A stretch of DNA of 39,075 nucleotides from an uncultured Tateyamaria sp. GTDB lineage: Bacteria > Pseudomonadota > Alphaproteobacteria > Rhodobacterales > Rhodobacteraceae. The notes under the pieces were generated by a model that was given only the letters and a program-made list of their open reading frames with translations, made no database searches and was not told the DNA's origin. This document shows, one piece after another, positions 1 to 8,383 of the stretch (positions are counted from its first letter, which is position 1; each line of letters starts with the position of its first letter). Position numbers and translations under genes: made by a program. The DNA lies in assembly GCF_947497045.1 (NCBI RefSeq), contig NZ_CANMEU010000018.1, forward strand, positions 1-39,075, written 5' to 3'.

Positions 1-112
1 AGGCTCGATCAAGGCGCCGCCCAATCGAGCTCATCGATTCTCCGCGTTGCCACCGATCCCAGATCTCCGACTTCTGCCCGTCTGTGAAAAATATCCGCGT
101 TCGATAGGCCAC
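1..112 (-). CDS. IS30-family transposase, N-terminal 37 codons (partial)
   Basis: Reading from a GTG at 110-112 gives 37 codons that run off the left edge. The residues include the segments TDGQKSEIWDRWQRGES and MSSIGRRLDRA, which match the N-terminal helix-turn-helix region of IS30-type transposases (DEQKSEIWDRWxxGxS pattern, from memory of the family). The DDE catalytic domain is outside the window. A TAA stop lies in frame two codons before the GTG, which supports this start. IS30 transposases bind their terminal repeats with this N-terminal region. Integrity of the rest of the gene cannot be judged here. Confidence 0.75.
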   Translation of the reverse strand, partial: MAYRTRIFFTDGQKSEIWDRWQRGESMSSIGRRLDRA

Positions 113-144
113 AACTTACACCCCATCTTTGCCAAAAGACTAAA

Positions 145-168
145 GTGTTGCGTCGACCCGTTGAAACC
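145..168. repeat. Terminal repeat of IS30 element A
   Basis: These 24 bases match positions 937-960 in the same orientation at 21 of 24 positions. The three mismatches are at repeat positions 9, 13 and 15. The copy at 937-960 overlaps the transposase stop codon and marks the right end of element B. In this group the gene end and the right terminal repeat overlap, so the copy here is read as the outer end of element A. Confidence 0.65.
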
Positions 169-170
169 GC

Positions 171-956
171 TCATGTAAGCTGGCATTCAACGATCCTTTG
201 TGCCAACTGATCGCACGCAAGTTGCGTCGGAAATGGTCACCGCAGCAGATTGCCGGTTGGCTCAAGCGGAAACACCCCGACGAGGAGCTGCATCGCGTGT
301 CCCACGAAACGATCTACCGCAGCCTTTATGTGCAAACCCGTGGGGTCTTGAAGAAAGAACTGCAGGAATGTTTGTGCAGCCCGCGTGCCATCAGGCGGTC
401 ACGGCACGTGACCCAGAAAGGGTTGAAGCTGCGCAAGATCAAGGATGCGATCCCGATCAGTGAACGCCCTCCTGAGGTCGAGGATCGGGCCGTGCCGGGA
501 CACTGGGAAGGCGACCTGATCGTTGGCTCCAACAACAGCTACATCGCCACACTCGCGGAGCGCCATTCCCGATTTGTGATGCTGGCCAAAGTCGAGAACA
601 AGGACACCCAGAGTGTTGTCGCGGCCCTGATCAAGCAGGCACGCAAACTGCCCAAAGAGCTGTATCGGTCGCTGACCTGGGACCGAGGATCTGAGATGGC
701 AGGGCATGCGAAGTTCACCATGGCCACAAAGATCGACGTCTTCTTTTGTGATCCACAGTCCTCGTGGCAACGCGGTAGCAACGAGAACACGAACCGGCTG
801 CTTCGCCAATACTTCCCCAAAGGCACTGACATATCAGGCTGTAGCCAAGCCAAACTCAGCGCCGTCGCTCGCCAGCTCAACGAGCGGCCTAGAAAGACCT
901 TGCAATACCAAACCCCAGCAGAGAAATTTGAAGCCTGTGTTGCGGCGATCAGTTGA
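171..956 (+). pseudogene. IS30-family transposase, 3' fragment, interrupted by element A
   Basis: From a TTG at 198 the frame gives 252 codons, but recognisable transposase sequence continues upstream in frame to about 171 (SCKLAFNDP before LCQLIARKLRR), where the terminal repeat of element A begins. The protein has the IS30 core: a KWSPQQIAGWL segment, the first catalytic Asp in HWEGDLIVG, an Asp in LTWDRGSEM, and an ending of SNENTNRLLRQYFPKGTD that holds the catalytic Glu. About 80 residues with the N-terminal DNA-binding domain are missing compared with the usual 320-350. The missing 5' part is expected left of the window, beyond element A. The fragment is probably inactive on its own, although its DDE residues look intact. 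Confidence 0.8.
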
Positions 957-960
957 AACC
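937..960. repeat. Right terminal repeat of IS30 element B
   Basis: The repeat overlaps the last codons and the TGA stop (954-956) of the interrupted transposase. It matches 145-168 at 21 of 24 positions. It marks the right boundary of the mobile DNA; 961-1039 is a short gene-free spacer before the oligoendopeptidase stop. Confidence 0.6.
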
Positions 961-1039
961 ACACCCACAGCCCGGCCATTCGTACACATATTCTCGTCGC
1001 CGTTTCAGGCCCGCGATGTATTGCGGCCTTTCCTGCCCG

Positions 1040-2860
1040 CTACTCCTCCATCGCTTCCAATTCATCAATAAAGCCTGAGATCATCGACAGCCCCCTGTCC
1101 CAGAAGGTCGGGTCGGAGGCATCAAGTCCGAAGGGGGCCAGCAGCTCTTTGTGGTGCTTGGAACCGCCCGCTTTCAGCATGTCGAAATACTTGTCCTCAA
1201 ACCCGTCTGCACCGTCGGCATAGACCGAGTAGAGCGCGTTCACCAGCCCGTCGCCAAACGCATAGGCGTAGACGTAAAAGGGCGAGTGTACGAAGTGGGG
1301 GATATAGGCCCAGAAGGTCTCGTATCCTTCCATGAAATCAAAAGCGGGCCCAAGCGATTCCGCCTGCACCGACATCCAGAGCGCGTTGATATCTTCGGGC
1401 GTCAATTCACCGCCCCGGCGTGCCTCGTGCAGCTTGCACTCAAAGTCGTAGAACGCGATCTGGCGTACGACGGTGTTGATCATGTCCTCGACCTTGCCCG
1501 CCAGCATCACCTTGCGCTGTGCAGGGGTTTCGGCCCCGTCGAGCATTTTGCGGAAGGTCAGCATTTCGCCGAAGACCGAAGCCGTTTCAGCCAGCGTCAG
1601 CGGGGTCGAGGACAGCATCTCGCCTTGTCCTGCGGCCAGCACCTGGTGGACGCCGTGGCCCAGTTCGTGGGCCAGCGTCATCACGTCGCGCGGTTTGCCA
1701 AGGTAGTTCAGCATCACGTAAGGATGCACATCCGTGACCGTGGGATGCGCAAATGCCCCTGGGGCCTTGCCCGGTTTCACACCCGCATCGATCCAGCCTT
1801 TGTTGAAAAACGGCTGCGCCAGTTCGCCCATGCGCGGATCGAATGCGCTGTAGGCGTCCATCACGGTCTTTTCGGCCTCGTCCCAGTTCACGATCCTAGG
1901 GTCTTCCATGGGCAGCGGCGCGTTGCGGTCCCAGATCTGCATCCGTTCCAGCCCCAGCCATTTGCGTTTCAGTTCATAATAGCGGTGGCTGAGTTTGGGG
2001 TAGGCGGCCACAACGGCGTTGCGCAATGCCTCGACCACTTCGGGTTCGACCTGATTGGACAGATGCCGCCCGGTCTGCGCTGTGGGCATGCCGCGCCAGC
2101 GGTCGATGATTTCCTTTTCCTTGGCTTGGGTGTTGTGCACCCGCGCAAAGGTCTTGATGTTGCCCGAGAACACTTCGGCCAGTTCGCGCGCGGCGGTTTC
2201 GCGCTTCTTGCGGTCAGGATCGGTAAGGAAGTTCAGCGTGCCCTCGATGTTGAGCACGTCTCCGTCGATGTTGAATTCCAGCCCGGCGATGGTTTCGTCA
2301 AAGAGCCGCTCCCAGGCGTCGCCGACGACGCCGAGGTCGTGCATGAATTTCTCCATCTCGTCCGAGAGCTGGTGCGGCTTCATCGCCCGGATCTTGTCAA
2401 AGATCGGTTTGTAGCGCGCCAGATCCGCGTTTTCGGCCATGGCCTTATCGAGGTGGTCGTCTTCCAACCGGTTGAGTTCCAGCGTGAAGAACACGAGCGG
2501 GGTGGTGAAGTTGGTGATTTTTTCCTGGCAATCGGACATGAATTTGGCCCGGCCTGCATCCGTGGTCAGTTGGTAATAGCGCAGGCCCGCAAAGGACATG
2601 ATCCGCCCGGCGATCTGGTTGATCCGTTCCTGTCGCTCAATACAGTCCAGCAACCCTTTGGCGTCCAGTTGGTCGAGCTTGCCCTCATAGTCGGTGGCAA
2701 AGCTGGTGCAGGCACCTTCCAGCCAATCGAGGTCGCGCTTGAGTTCGGGCGCGGTTTCGCTGGCATAAAGGTCATCAAGGTTCCATTCTGGCAGATTGCC
2801 CAACGGCTCGCCCCCGGATTGGGTGGCAGCGTCGCGAACGGGGAAAGGCAGGTGCAGCAT
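1040..2860 (-). CDS. pepF: M3-family oligoendopeptidase F
   Basis: This is a 606-residue cytoplasmic zinc metallopeptidase that cleaves short peptides (peptidase family M3B, PepF type). The zinc motif HELGH is at residues 398-402, and the third ligand Glu is at about 425 in LAETASVFGE, both with family spacing. The N-terminal half carries the oligopeptidase F lobe. The reading frame is open back to 3001, but the upstream part (MPDKLRGSGG onward) is arginine- and proline-rich and overlaps an intergenic repeat. ATG 2858-2860 is preceded by a GAGG ribosome site at good spacing and is followed by conserved-looking sequence, so it is preferred. It lies 152 bp after the amidohydrolase gene on the same strand and may be a separate transcript. 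Confidence 0.92.
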   Translation of the reverse strand: MLHLPFPVRDAATQSGGEPLGNLPEWNLDDLYASETAPELKRDLDWLEGACTSFATDYEGKLDQLDAKGLLDCIERQERINQIAGRIMSFAGLRYYQLTTDAGRAKFMSDCQEKITNFTTPLVFFTLELNRLEDDHLDKAMAENADLARYKPIFDKIRAMKPHQLSDEMEKFMHDLGVVGDAWERLFDETIAGLEFNIDGDVLNIEGTLNFLTDPDRKKRETAARELAEVFSGNIKTFARVHNTQAKEKEIIDRWRGMPTAQTGRHLSNQVEPEVVEALRNAVVAAYPKLSHRYYELKRKWLGLERMQIWDRNAPLPMEDPRIVNWDEAEKTVMDAYSAFDPRMGELAQPFFNKGWIDAGVKPGKAPGAFAHPTVTDVHPYVMLNYLGKPRDVMTLAHELGHGVHQVLAAGQGEMLSSTPLTLAETASVFGEMLTFRKMLDGAETPAQRKVMLAGKVEDMINTVVRQIAFYDFECKLHEARRGGELTPEDINALWMSVQAESLGPAFDFMEGYETFWAYIPHFVHSPFYVYAYAFGDGLVNALYSVYADGADGFEDKYFDMLKAGGSKHHKELLAPFGLDASDPTFWDRGLSMISGFIDELEAMEE

Positions 2861-2963
2861 CGTGAAAAACCTCGTGTTGTGTTGCCCCTTAGGTATGGGT
2901 GTGGGCCTGCGGGGGCAAGGGTGATGCCGTCTGTTTCGACGCGCATGTGCGCGCCGACAGATT

Positions 2964-3007
2964 GGGGGCCAGCCCCCAGACCCCCGGAGTTTATCCGGCA
3001 AGATGAA
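2964..3007. repeat. Intergenic GC hairpin repeat, copy 1
   Basis: A GGGGGC/GCCCCC hairpin at 2964-2977 is followed by a CCCCCGGAG block and an ATCCGGCAAGATGAAAGG tail. The same order (hairpin, CCCCCG block, TATTT-type stretch, CAA-GA-rich tail) recurs at 21823-21878. From memory, similar elements are common between genes of Rhodobacteraceae. It lies downstream of the amidohydrolase stop and upstream of pepF, so it may act as a weak terminator or processing signal. Confidence 0.45.
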
Positions 3008-3012
3008 AGGGA

Positions 3013-3870
3013 TCAGGGCAGGAAGAGCGTGTTGGGTGTGTTGATAAGGATTTTCTGGCGTTCCTTGGCGGTGGTGATCGCATATAGGTCATCGGCCAGG
3101 GTCGCCGCGCGCGGCATCCTGGCATCACCCAGCATGATATGAGGCCAGTCCGACCCCCAGAGGCACCGATCCGGATTGGCCTTGATCAGCCGCCGCATCA
3201 GTGCGTGCGTTTGTGAGATATCGCGCGTGAGCCTGTAGGGCGCGGAAAGCTTGATGTGGATATGCCCCTCTGCCAGCAATGCGCAGAGTGTGTCGATGGC
3301 GGTGGTATTGGAGGCAAGCGTCGTTGGCCAGCCGCAGTGGTCGATGACCAGTGGGACGGGCAGGGCGCGGATGTCGTCGGCCAATTCAGCGATATGCTTG
3401 TCGGCGTGCAGCAGCATCTGGATGTGCATGCCTTGGTCGGCCAGCAGAGGGGCCATCGCCTTGGCCCCGTCCCATGTCAGCACACCGCCATGCACGTAGT
3501 TCAGGCGCACCGCCACGCAATTGGCGCGTGACAGGGCACGCACCGCATTGTGGCCAGCCCCGTCGGGCAACAGCCCCACCCCCTTGAAATCGACACCGAG
3601 TGCTGCGACCGCATCATGGGTGACCGCATTGTCCGTGCCATAAAGGATCGAATGCACGATCAGTGCGTGAGAACAACCCAATGCCGCAAGGTGGTCCCGC
3701 AAGAGGGCCAGCCAGTCGTCAAAGTCGTGCCCCGGTGCCGGGTTTTGCGCACGGTTTGGTGACAAGGGGTGTTGAGGGCCGCCAAGCATGTGCACATGCG
3801 CGTCCCACGCACCCTGCGGCAATGGATGTGTCGGGGGTGCGGGGGCGAAAGGCGGGTCGGCATTATCCAT
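3013..3870 (-). CDS. Amidohydrolase-family metal-dependent hydrolase
   Basis: This 285-residue TIM-barrel hydrolase resembles the 2-pyrone-4,6-dicarboxylate lactonase-like group of amidohydrolases. Visible motifs are WDAHVHM (His25, His27), LLHADKH (155-159), IDHCG (His178) and WGSDWPH (238-244), which holds the usual catalytic Asp. The substrate is not evident: family members hydrolyse lactones or small cyclic acids in sugar and aromatic catabolism. The ATG overlaps the end of the DNA ligase gene by 8 bp, so the two are translationally linked, although no functional link to DNA repair is obvious. The N-terminal 20 residues are proline-rich. Confidence 0.82.
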   Translation of the reverse strand: MDNADPPFAPAPPTHPLPQGAWDAHVHMLGGPQHPLSPNRAQNPAPGHDFDDWLALLRDHLAALGCSHALIVHSILYGTDNAVTHDAVAALGVDFKGVGLLPDGAGHNAVRALSRANCVAVRLNYVHGGVLTWDGAKAMAPLLADQGMHIQMLLHADKHIAELADDIRALPVPLVIDHCGWPTTLASNTTAIDTLCALLAEGHIHIKLSAPYRLTRDISQTHALMRRLIKANPDRCLWGSDWPHIMLGDARMPRAATLADDLYAITTAKERQKILINTPNTLFLP

Positions 3871-5455
3871 AGGTTTTCAGCATTTCGTTCAGATCATCGA
3901 GGCTGTTGGCCTCTTGCAGGGGTTTGTCATGGCGCCAGCGCGACATGCGCGGAAACCGCAATGCCACGCCGGATTTATGGCGGGAGGAGGCCTGTATCCC
4001 CTCGAACGCGATCTCGAAGACGTGGTGGGGCGTCACGCTGCGCACGGGGCCAAACCGTTGCACGGTGTTCTTTTTGACCCATGCGGTGATCTTGCGAAAT
4101 TCTTTGTCCGTGAGGCCGGAATAGGCCTTGGTGAAGGGCACAAGGTCGTTGCCGTTCCAGACCGCAAAGGTGAAGTCGGTGAACAGATTGGCGCGCCGTC
4201 CCGACCCGGCCTGTGCATAGATCATCACGGCATCGATGGTCAGCGGATCGAGCTTCCATTTCCACCAGTCGCCTTTCTTGCGCCCCGTCAGGTAGGGGCT
4301 GTCGCGGCGTTTGAGCATCAGCCCTTCGGCCTGGGCCTCGCGCGCGTCGCTGCGGGCCTGGGCGAGGGCGGTCCAGTCGTGGAACGCGACGGTGGGCGAG
4401 AGTTTGATGGGTGCGTCCTCGGGCAGGCCCTTGCACAGTGCTTCAAGCAGCGTGCGGCGCTCCCTTTGGGGTGTGTCGCGGATATCCTGCCCCTGCCATT
4501 CCAGCAGATCGTAGGCGTAGAGGATCACGGGCGCGTCCCTGAGCAGCTTTTTGGGCACGGTCTTGCGCCCGATCCGCCTTTGCAAGGCGTTGAAGTTTTG
4601 CGGGATGCCGTCGCCCCATGCCAATATCTCGCCATCCAGCACTGTACCATCGGGGATGAAATCGCGGGCACGGGCCAACTCTGGAAAGCGGTCGGTCATC
4701 AACTCTTCGCCGCGCGACCAGACGAAGTGCTGCCCATCGCGCAGGATCAGCTGGCCGCGGATGCCATCCCACTTCCACTCCGCCTGCCAATCCTTTGGAT
4801 TACCTAAGATTTCCGGCTCATCTTCAAGCGCATAGGCAAGGTAGAACGGATAAGGGCGCGACGCGTTGGCCGCCGGGTCATCCGCTTCGATCAGGCTGTG
4901 CCATGTGACCTCGGCGGGGTTCCAGTCGCCCATCAGACGATGCGCCATTTCCGCCTCGTCCCCGCCTGCGGCGCGGGCCAATGCGCGGGTCATCAGCTTT
5001 TGACTGACGCCGATGCGGAAACCACCCGTCAGCAGCTTGTTGAACAGGAAGCGTTGCGTGGGATCAAGGCTGCGCCATGCCTCAAGGACGACAACTTTGC
5101 GCGCGGATTCATCAACATCAGTAAGGGCGCGCAACGTATTGATCCAATGCGTTAAACCCAGGTCAGAGGTTTGATCTGGCGGGGGCAAAACCAGTGCGAT
5201 GGTTTCGGCCAGATCACCGACGATGGGATAGGCTTCTTCGAACAGCCACAGCGGAATGTCCGCCACTTCTGCCGCCCATTCCCGCAGTCGCGTCGTGGTC
5301 ACGGCACGTTTGGGCCGTCGTCCGGAGAAGATCGCGATGGTCCAGACGCGGTCACTCTCGGCGGCGGTTGCGAAATAGTCGGCGAGGGCGGCGACCTTCA
5401 CGGTCGTCTTGGTGGATTGATCGATGGCGTTGAACAGCGCGGCGAAATCCTTCAT
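3863..5455 (-). CDS. ATP-dependent DNA ligase (ligase-associated repair cassette type)
   Basis: This is a 530-residue DNA ligase of the bacterial ATP-dependent type that sits beside a ligase-associated exonuclease. Motif I is KWDGIR, with the adenylated lysine at residue 228; motif IV is EGLMLK (377-382) and motif V is WWKWKL (397-402). An N-terminal DNA-binding domain fills residues 1-200, and an OB-fold follows from about 405 to a VFEIAFEG/LRFPR end. The frame is open upstream to 5614, but ATG 5453-5455 overlaps the exonuclease stop by 4 bp in the usual coupled arrangement, and the upstream extension is arginine-rich and overlaps the exonuclease gene. This enzyme type is thought to seal nicks in DNA damage repair as an accessory to NAD-dependent LigA. 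Confidence 0.93.
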   Translation of the reverse strand: MKDFAALFNAIDQSTKTTVKVAALADYFATAAESDRVWTIAIFSGRRPKRAVTTTRLREWAAEVADIPLWLFEEAYPIVGDLAETIALVLPPPDQTSDLGLTHWINTLRALTDVDESARKVVVLEAWRSLDPTQRFLFNKLLTGGFRIGVSQKLMTRALARAAGGDEAEMAHRLMGDWNPAEVTWHSLIEADDPAANASRPYPFYLAYALEDEPEILGNPKDWQAEWKWDGIRGQLILRDGQHFVWSRGEELMTDRFPELARARDFIPDGTVLDGEILAWGDGIPQNFNALQRRIGRKTVPKKLLRDAPVILYAYDLLEWQGQDIRDTPQRERRTLLEALCKGLPEDAPIKLSPTVAFHDWTALAQARSDAREAQAEGLMLKRRDSPYLTGRKKGDWWKWKLDPLTIDAVMIYAQAGSGRRANLFTDFTFAVWNGNDLVPFTKAYSGLTDKEFRKITAWVKKNTVQRFGPVRSVTPHHVFEIAFEGIQASSRHKSGVALRFPRMSRWRHDKPLQEANSLDDLNEMLKTYG

Positions 5456-6450
5456 GCCGCGTCCTCGGCCTCGTCGCCCCCGAACTCGGTTGGAACGGCT
5501 TGGGCGTTCCAGCCTTTGGCATTCAGGTAGCGCGCGAAGATATCCGTATAACCATGCGTCACGTATATATTTTCGGCCTCTGTTGCTTTGATCGCAGACA
5601 GCAACCCGGCCCAATCTGCGTGATCGGAAATCACAAATCCACGATCCCCTGCGCGCCGCCGCCTGATCCCGCGCAAAGCCATCCAGCCACTTGCAAAGGC
5701 GGTTTCCTGTGCCCCGAATTTGCGCGCCCAGGCCGAGCCAAGCGCCGATGGTGGTGCCAGCACCAATGCGCCGGGATGATCCTTGGGGGTCAGGTCTGCG
5801 TCGGCGCGTATCGTCTTGGCGAGGTTAATGCCCTGATCACGCATTACCGCATTGGTGTTCTCGATCGCGGTGTGGGTCAGGATGGGGCCGATCTCGGGGT
5901 TCAGCATGCCCATCAACCGCTGCGCCTTGCCCAGAGCGTAACACCCCAGAAATGCCGTCTTGCCCGCCGCCGCGCACACCGACCACCACGTGTTGATCTG
6001 TGCGGCTACGTCCGCTTGATCCTGCCAGCGAAAGACCGGCAGCCCAAAGGTGCTTTCGGTGATGAAATGGTGACATTTGATCGGTTCGAACGGGGTGGAC
6101 AGCCCATCATCCACGACCTTGTAGTCGCCGGAGGCCACCCAGACCTCGCCTGCGACCTCGACCCGGATCTGGGCCGAGCCGGGGACATGGCCCGCCGGGT
6201 GGAAGGACACGGTGGCATCCCCGATCACGCGCTGTTCGCCATACGTTATCGTTTCAAGGGGAATGTCCCCAAGCCGATGTCGCATCACGGGGGCTGCAAT
6301 ATCGGTGGCCAGATAGTTGCCCATCCCCCATCGCGCGTGATCTGCATGCCCGTGCGTGATCAGCGCGCGCGGCACAGGTCGCCACGGATCGATATAGAAA
6401 TCGCCAGCCGCGCAATAGATGCCATCGGGGGTAAAGGTCAGCACGCTCAT
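5452..6450 (-). CDS. Ligase-associated DNA damage response exonuclease (MBL fold)
   Basis: This 332-residue metallo-beta-lactamase-fold protein is related to the nuclease side of the CPSF/SNM1-like families. The metal-binding signature HGHADH is at residues 33-38, followed by more ligand-like positions (FHPAGHVPGSAQI, SGDYK, ISDHADW). It lies directly upstream of the ATP-dependent ligase with a 4-bp overlap, which is the arrangement that defines the ligase-associated exonuclease family. The start chosen is ATG 6448-6450; a TTG three codons earlier (6459) is possible. The helicase (Lhr-like) and phosphoesterase (PdeM) partners often found with this pair are not in the window. Confidence 0.9.
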   Translation of the reverse strand: MSVLTFTPDGIYCAAGDFYIDPWRPVPRALITHGHADHARWGMGNYLATDIAAPVMRHRLGDIPLETITYGEQRVIGDATVSFHPAGHVPGSAQIRVEVAGEVWVASGDYKVVDDGLSTPFEPIKCHHFITESTFGLPVFRWQDQADVAAQINTWWSVCAAAGKTAFLGCYALGKAQRLMGMLNPEIGPILTHTAIENTNAVMRDQGINLAKTIRADADLTPKDHPGALVLAPPSALGSAWARKFGAQETAFASGWMALRGIRRRRAGDRGFVISDHADWAGLLSAIKATEAENIYVTHGYTDIFARYLNAKGWNAQAVPTEFGGDEAEDAA

Positions 6451-6488
6451 GCGGTCCAACCTAGCCTGTTACAGCGCGCGCGCCAACG

Positions 6489-7430
6489 TCAGGCCGCGGT
6501 TTCGAACCGTGCGCACAGGGTATCGAAGATATGTGTGCGGGTCTCGGGGTCTTCCATCAGCACTTCATGCTCGCCCCCGTCAATCATGTGCAGGACACCG
6601 TTGGACCAACTGTCCATCCGTGCCTCGATCCGGCCGATATGGACAATCCGCTCGTTGGACCCGAGGAACGTGTCGCATTGCACACTGGGTGCGGGCATCT
6701 GCGCCAGCGCAAGGGTTTCGTCCAGCGCCTCGCGCAACCACACAAAGCTGGGCCCGCCAAGGGCCATCTCGGGATGGGCCTGCAACTGGGTACGCATCAT
6801 GTCGTACATCTCGACATCGGTGGTGAGCATGTTGTCGTCAAAAGGGGCTGTCAGCACATAGGAATCGATGATGGTGCCGGGGGGCAGGCGGTGGCCCTGA
6901 CCCAAGACCGGCATGACCCGCCCCAATGCCCAGGCCACCGGTCGCAGGTGGGGCGAGATGCGGATGCCCCACATCGGACCGGTAAAGGCGGCCGCTGCCA
7001 CATCCAGCCCTTCGTGCAGGGCGCGCAGGCCGATGCAGCCGCCCATCGAGTGACCAAGCAGAAAGAAAGGCTCGGGCAGGTTCAACTTGCGGGCCGCCTC
7101 GACGGCGGCAACCACGTCGTACTGATAATCCGTGAATATCTCGACATGGCCGATGCGGCCATCATCCAGCAGGCGGTCTGCAATGCCCTGCCCCCGCCAG
7201 TCCACCGCAACGGTGGCAAAGCCGCGTGCGGCCAGATCGGCAGCGGCGGGGCTGTATTTTTCCACATATTCGGTGCGCCCCGGAAACAGCAGGACCGTCC
7301 CTTTGGGGGCATCAGGGGCAAAAACCCCGATGCGGATGCGCACCCCGTCTTTGGCGGTTGTCCAGTAGGCTGCCCCACCCAGTGGTGCGGGGCCGGCGTC
7401 GGAAAAGAGAGGAGCAGCCTGCAAGGTCAT
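6489..7430 (-). CDS. Alpha/beta hydrolase, monoglyceride lipase/lysophospholipase-like
   Basis: This 313-residue serine hydrolase of the Hydrolase_4 (PldB-like) group has its nucleophile elbow GHSMGG at residues 126-131, with Ser128. The oxyanion strand is LLFPGRTEYVEKY, and the catalytic His is likely in DGGEHEVLMED near the C-terminus. There is no signal peptide, so a cytoplasmic or membrane-peripheral lipid or ester hydrolase is expected. The ATG shares one base with the TGA of the SCP2 gene (TGATG), so the two are translated together; the exonuclease follows 38 bp later. The true substrate is unknown. Confidence 0.87.
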   Translation of the reverse strand: MTLQAAPLFSDAGPAPLGGAAYWTTAKDGVRIRIGVFAPDAPKGTVLLFPGRTEYVEKYSPAAADLAARGFATVAVDWRGQGIADRLLDDGRIGHVEIFTDYQYDVVAAVEAARKLNLPEPFFLLGHSMGGCIGLRALHEGLDVAAAAFTGPMWGIRISPHLRPVAWALGRVMPVLGQGHRLPPGTIIDSYVLTAPFDDNMLTTDVEMYDMMRTQLQAHPEMALGGPSFVWLREALDETLALAQMPAPSVQCDTFLGSNERIVHIGRIEARMDSWSNGVLHMIDGGEHEVLMEDPETRTHIFDTLCARFETAA

Positions 7431-7720
7431 CAGGCCAGAGCTGCCGCCAGTTTCATCGCCATGCCCATGTCACCGTCCACTTTCAGTTTGCCCGTCATAA
7501 AGGCCGAAGTGGGGTTGGTGGAGCCGTCAAGGATCGCCTTGAACGTCTCGACATCCGCCGACAAGGTCACATCCGCTGCATCATCTGCGGCGCGCGCACC
7601 GTTTTCGTCAATCATCACAGCGCCTTCGCCATCAATGTCGAATTTGGCGGTGCCCGAAAAATCGGCGCCTGCCAGCTTTTCGTTCAGAACGGTTACGGCT
7701 TCGTTTACTGTGTCACTCAT
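7430..7720 (-). CDS. SCP2 sterol-binding domain protein
   Basis: This small 96-residue protein consists of one SCP2-like domain, a hydrophobic-cavity fold that carries lipids or acyl groups. The pattern LAGADFSGTAKFDIDGEGAV, then DVTLSADVETFKAILDG, then AFMTGKLKVDGDMGMAMKLAAAL is characteristic of bacterial stand-alone members. The ATG at 7718-7720 is chosen over upstream in-frame starts because the preceding residues (to 7813) overlap the divergent TPR gene and do not look like a domain. It is the first gene of the leftward run and is translationally coupled to the lipase-like gene, which suggests a shared lipid-related role (inference). Confidence 0.87.
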   Translation of the reverse strand: MSDTVNEAVTVLNEKLAGADFSGTAKFDIDGEGAVMIDENGARAADDAADVTLSADVETFKAILDGSTNPTSAFMTGKLKVDGDMGMAMKLAAALA

Positions 7721-7793
7721 CTTTGATGCCTTTTTGTTGATTGGCTGGCCTGCCTTACTGGAATTCGCAGGTTTGCCTGTTACATTGACAACT

Positions 7794-8351
7794 ATGGGCA
7801 CTCGACTTCGCAAACTCTACCCTGTCGTCACGGCACTTTTACTGACAGTAGGGAATTCCTTACCCGCAGGGGCGCAATCTTCGCTGGAAGAGATGAAGGA
7901 AGCGTTGCGCACCGCCGAACCAGCCGAGGCTATGCGCCTCACCCGCGAGATCGAGCGGGTGTGGGCGCAATCGGGCTCAACAGCCCTTGATATGCTGCTG
8001 CGCCGGGGCCGCGATGCGATGGAGGATGAAGATCCCGACATCGCTATCGAACATCTGACGGCTGTCACTGACCATGCGCCTGATTTTGCCGAAGGCTGGC
8101 ATGCGCGCGCAACCGCCTATTACATGAAGGGTCTGTATGGCCCGGCGCTGGATGATTTGCAGCGCGCGCTGATCCTCAACCCCGACAATTACAACGCGAT
8201 CTTTGGTCTGGGCGTGATGTTGCAGGAATTTGGCGATTTTATCCGCGCCCGCTCGGCCTTTGAACAGGTCCTCGACTTGCATCCCAACCACGAAAACGCC
8301 ACCAAGGCGCTTGAGCAGCTCAAAGCCAAAGGCATCGGCCGCGAACTCTGA
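7794..8351 (+). CDS. Exported TPR-repeat protein
   Basis: This 185-residue protein begins with a signal peptide (MGTRLRKLYPVVTALLLTVG, cleavage probably after PAGAQ near residue 28), so it is likely periplasmic. Tetratricopeptide repeats follow: PDIAIEHLTAVTDHAPDFAEGWHARATAYY, then GPALDDLQRALILNPDNYNAIFGLG, then IRARSAFEQVLDLHPNHENA (described in parts). TPRs mediate protein-protein contacts; the partner is unknown. The ATG at 7794 gives a good signal peptide and leaves a 73-bp spacer to the divergent SCP2 gene. The Suv3-like helicase follows after 32 bp. Confidence 0.87.
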   Translation: MGTRLRKLYPVVTALLLTVGNSLPAGAQSSLEEMKEALRTAEPAEAMRLTREIERVWAQSGSTALDMLLRRGRDAMEDEDPDIAIEHLTAVTDHAPDFAEGWHARATAYYMKGLYGPALDDLQRALILNPDNYNAIFGLGVMLQEFGDFIRARSAFEQVLDLHPNHENATKALEQLKAKGIGREL

Positions 8352-8383
8352 ACCAGATGAGGCCGCCAAGCGGGAGAAGTGCG

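Larger units (their letters stand above)
1..168 (-). mobile_element. IS30-family element A, one terminus, runs off the left edge
   Basis: The minus strand holds the beginning of an IS30-family transposase gene, preceded by about 30 untranslated bases and a terminal repeat at 145-168. The terminus is placed near 168-170 because from about 171 the plus strand reads as a different, interrupted IS30 transposase. The rest of element A lies left of the window. The exact end base and any target-site duplication cannot be fixed without the other end. Confidence 0.7.

Noticed and set aside
1151..3142. Very long open frame on the plus strand opposite pepF
   Set aside because: It is a mirror of the high-GC pepF codons: its protein is His/Val/Gln-rich with no domain, while the minus strand encodes a clear M3 peptidase.
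5500..6861. Long plus-strand frame opposite the exonuclease and alpha/beta hydrolase
   Set aside because: Low-complexity, Arg/Pro/His-rich translation without motifs; the minus-strand genes have catalytic signatures.
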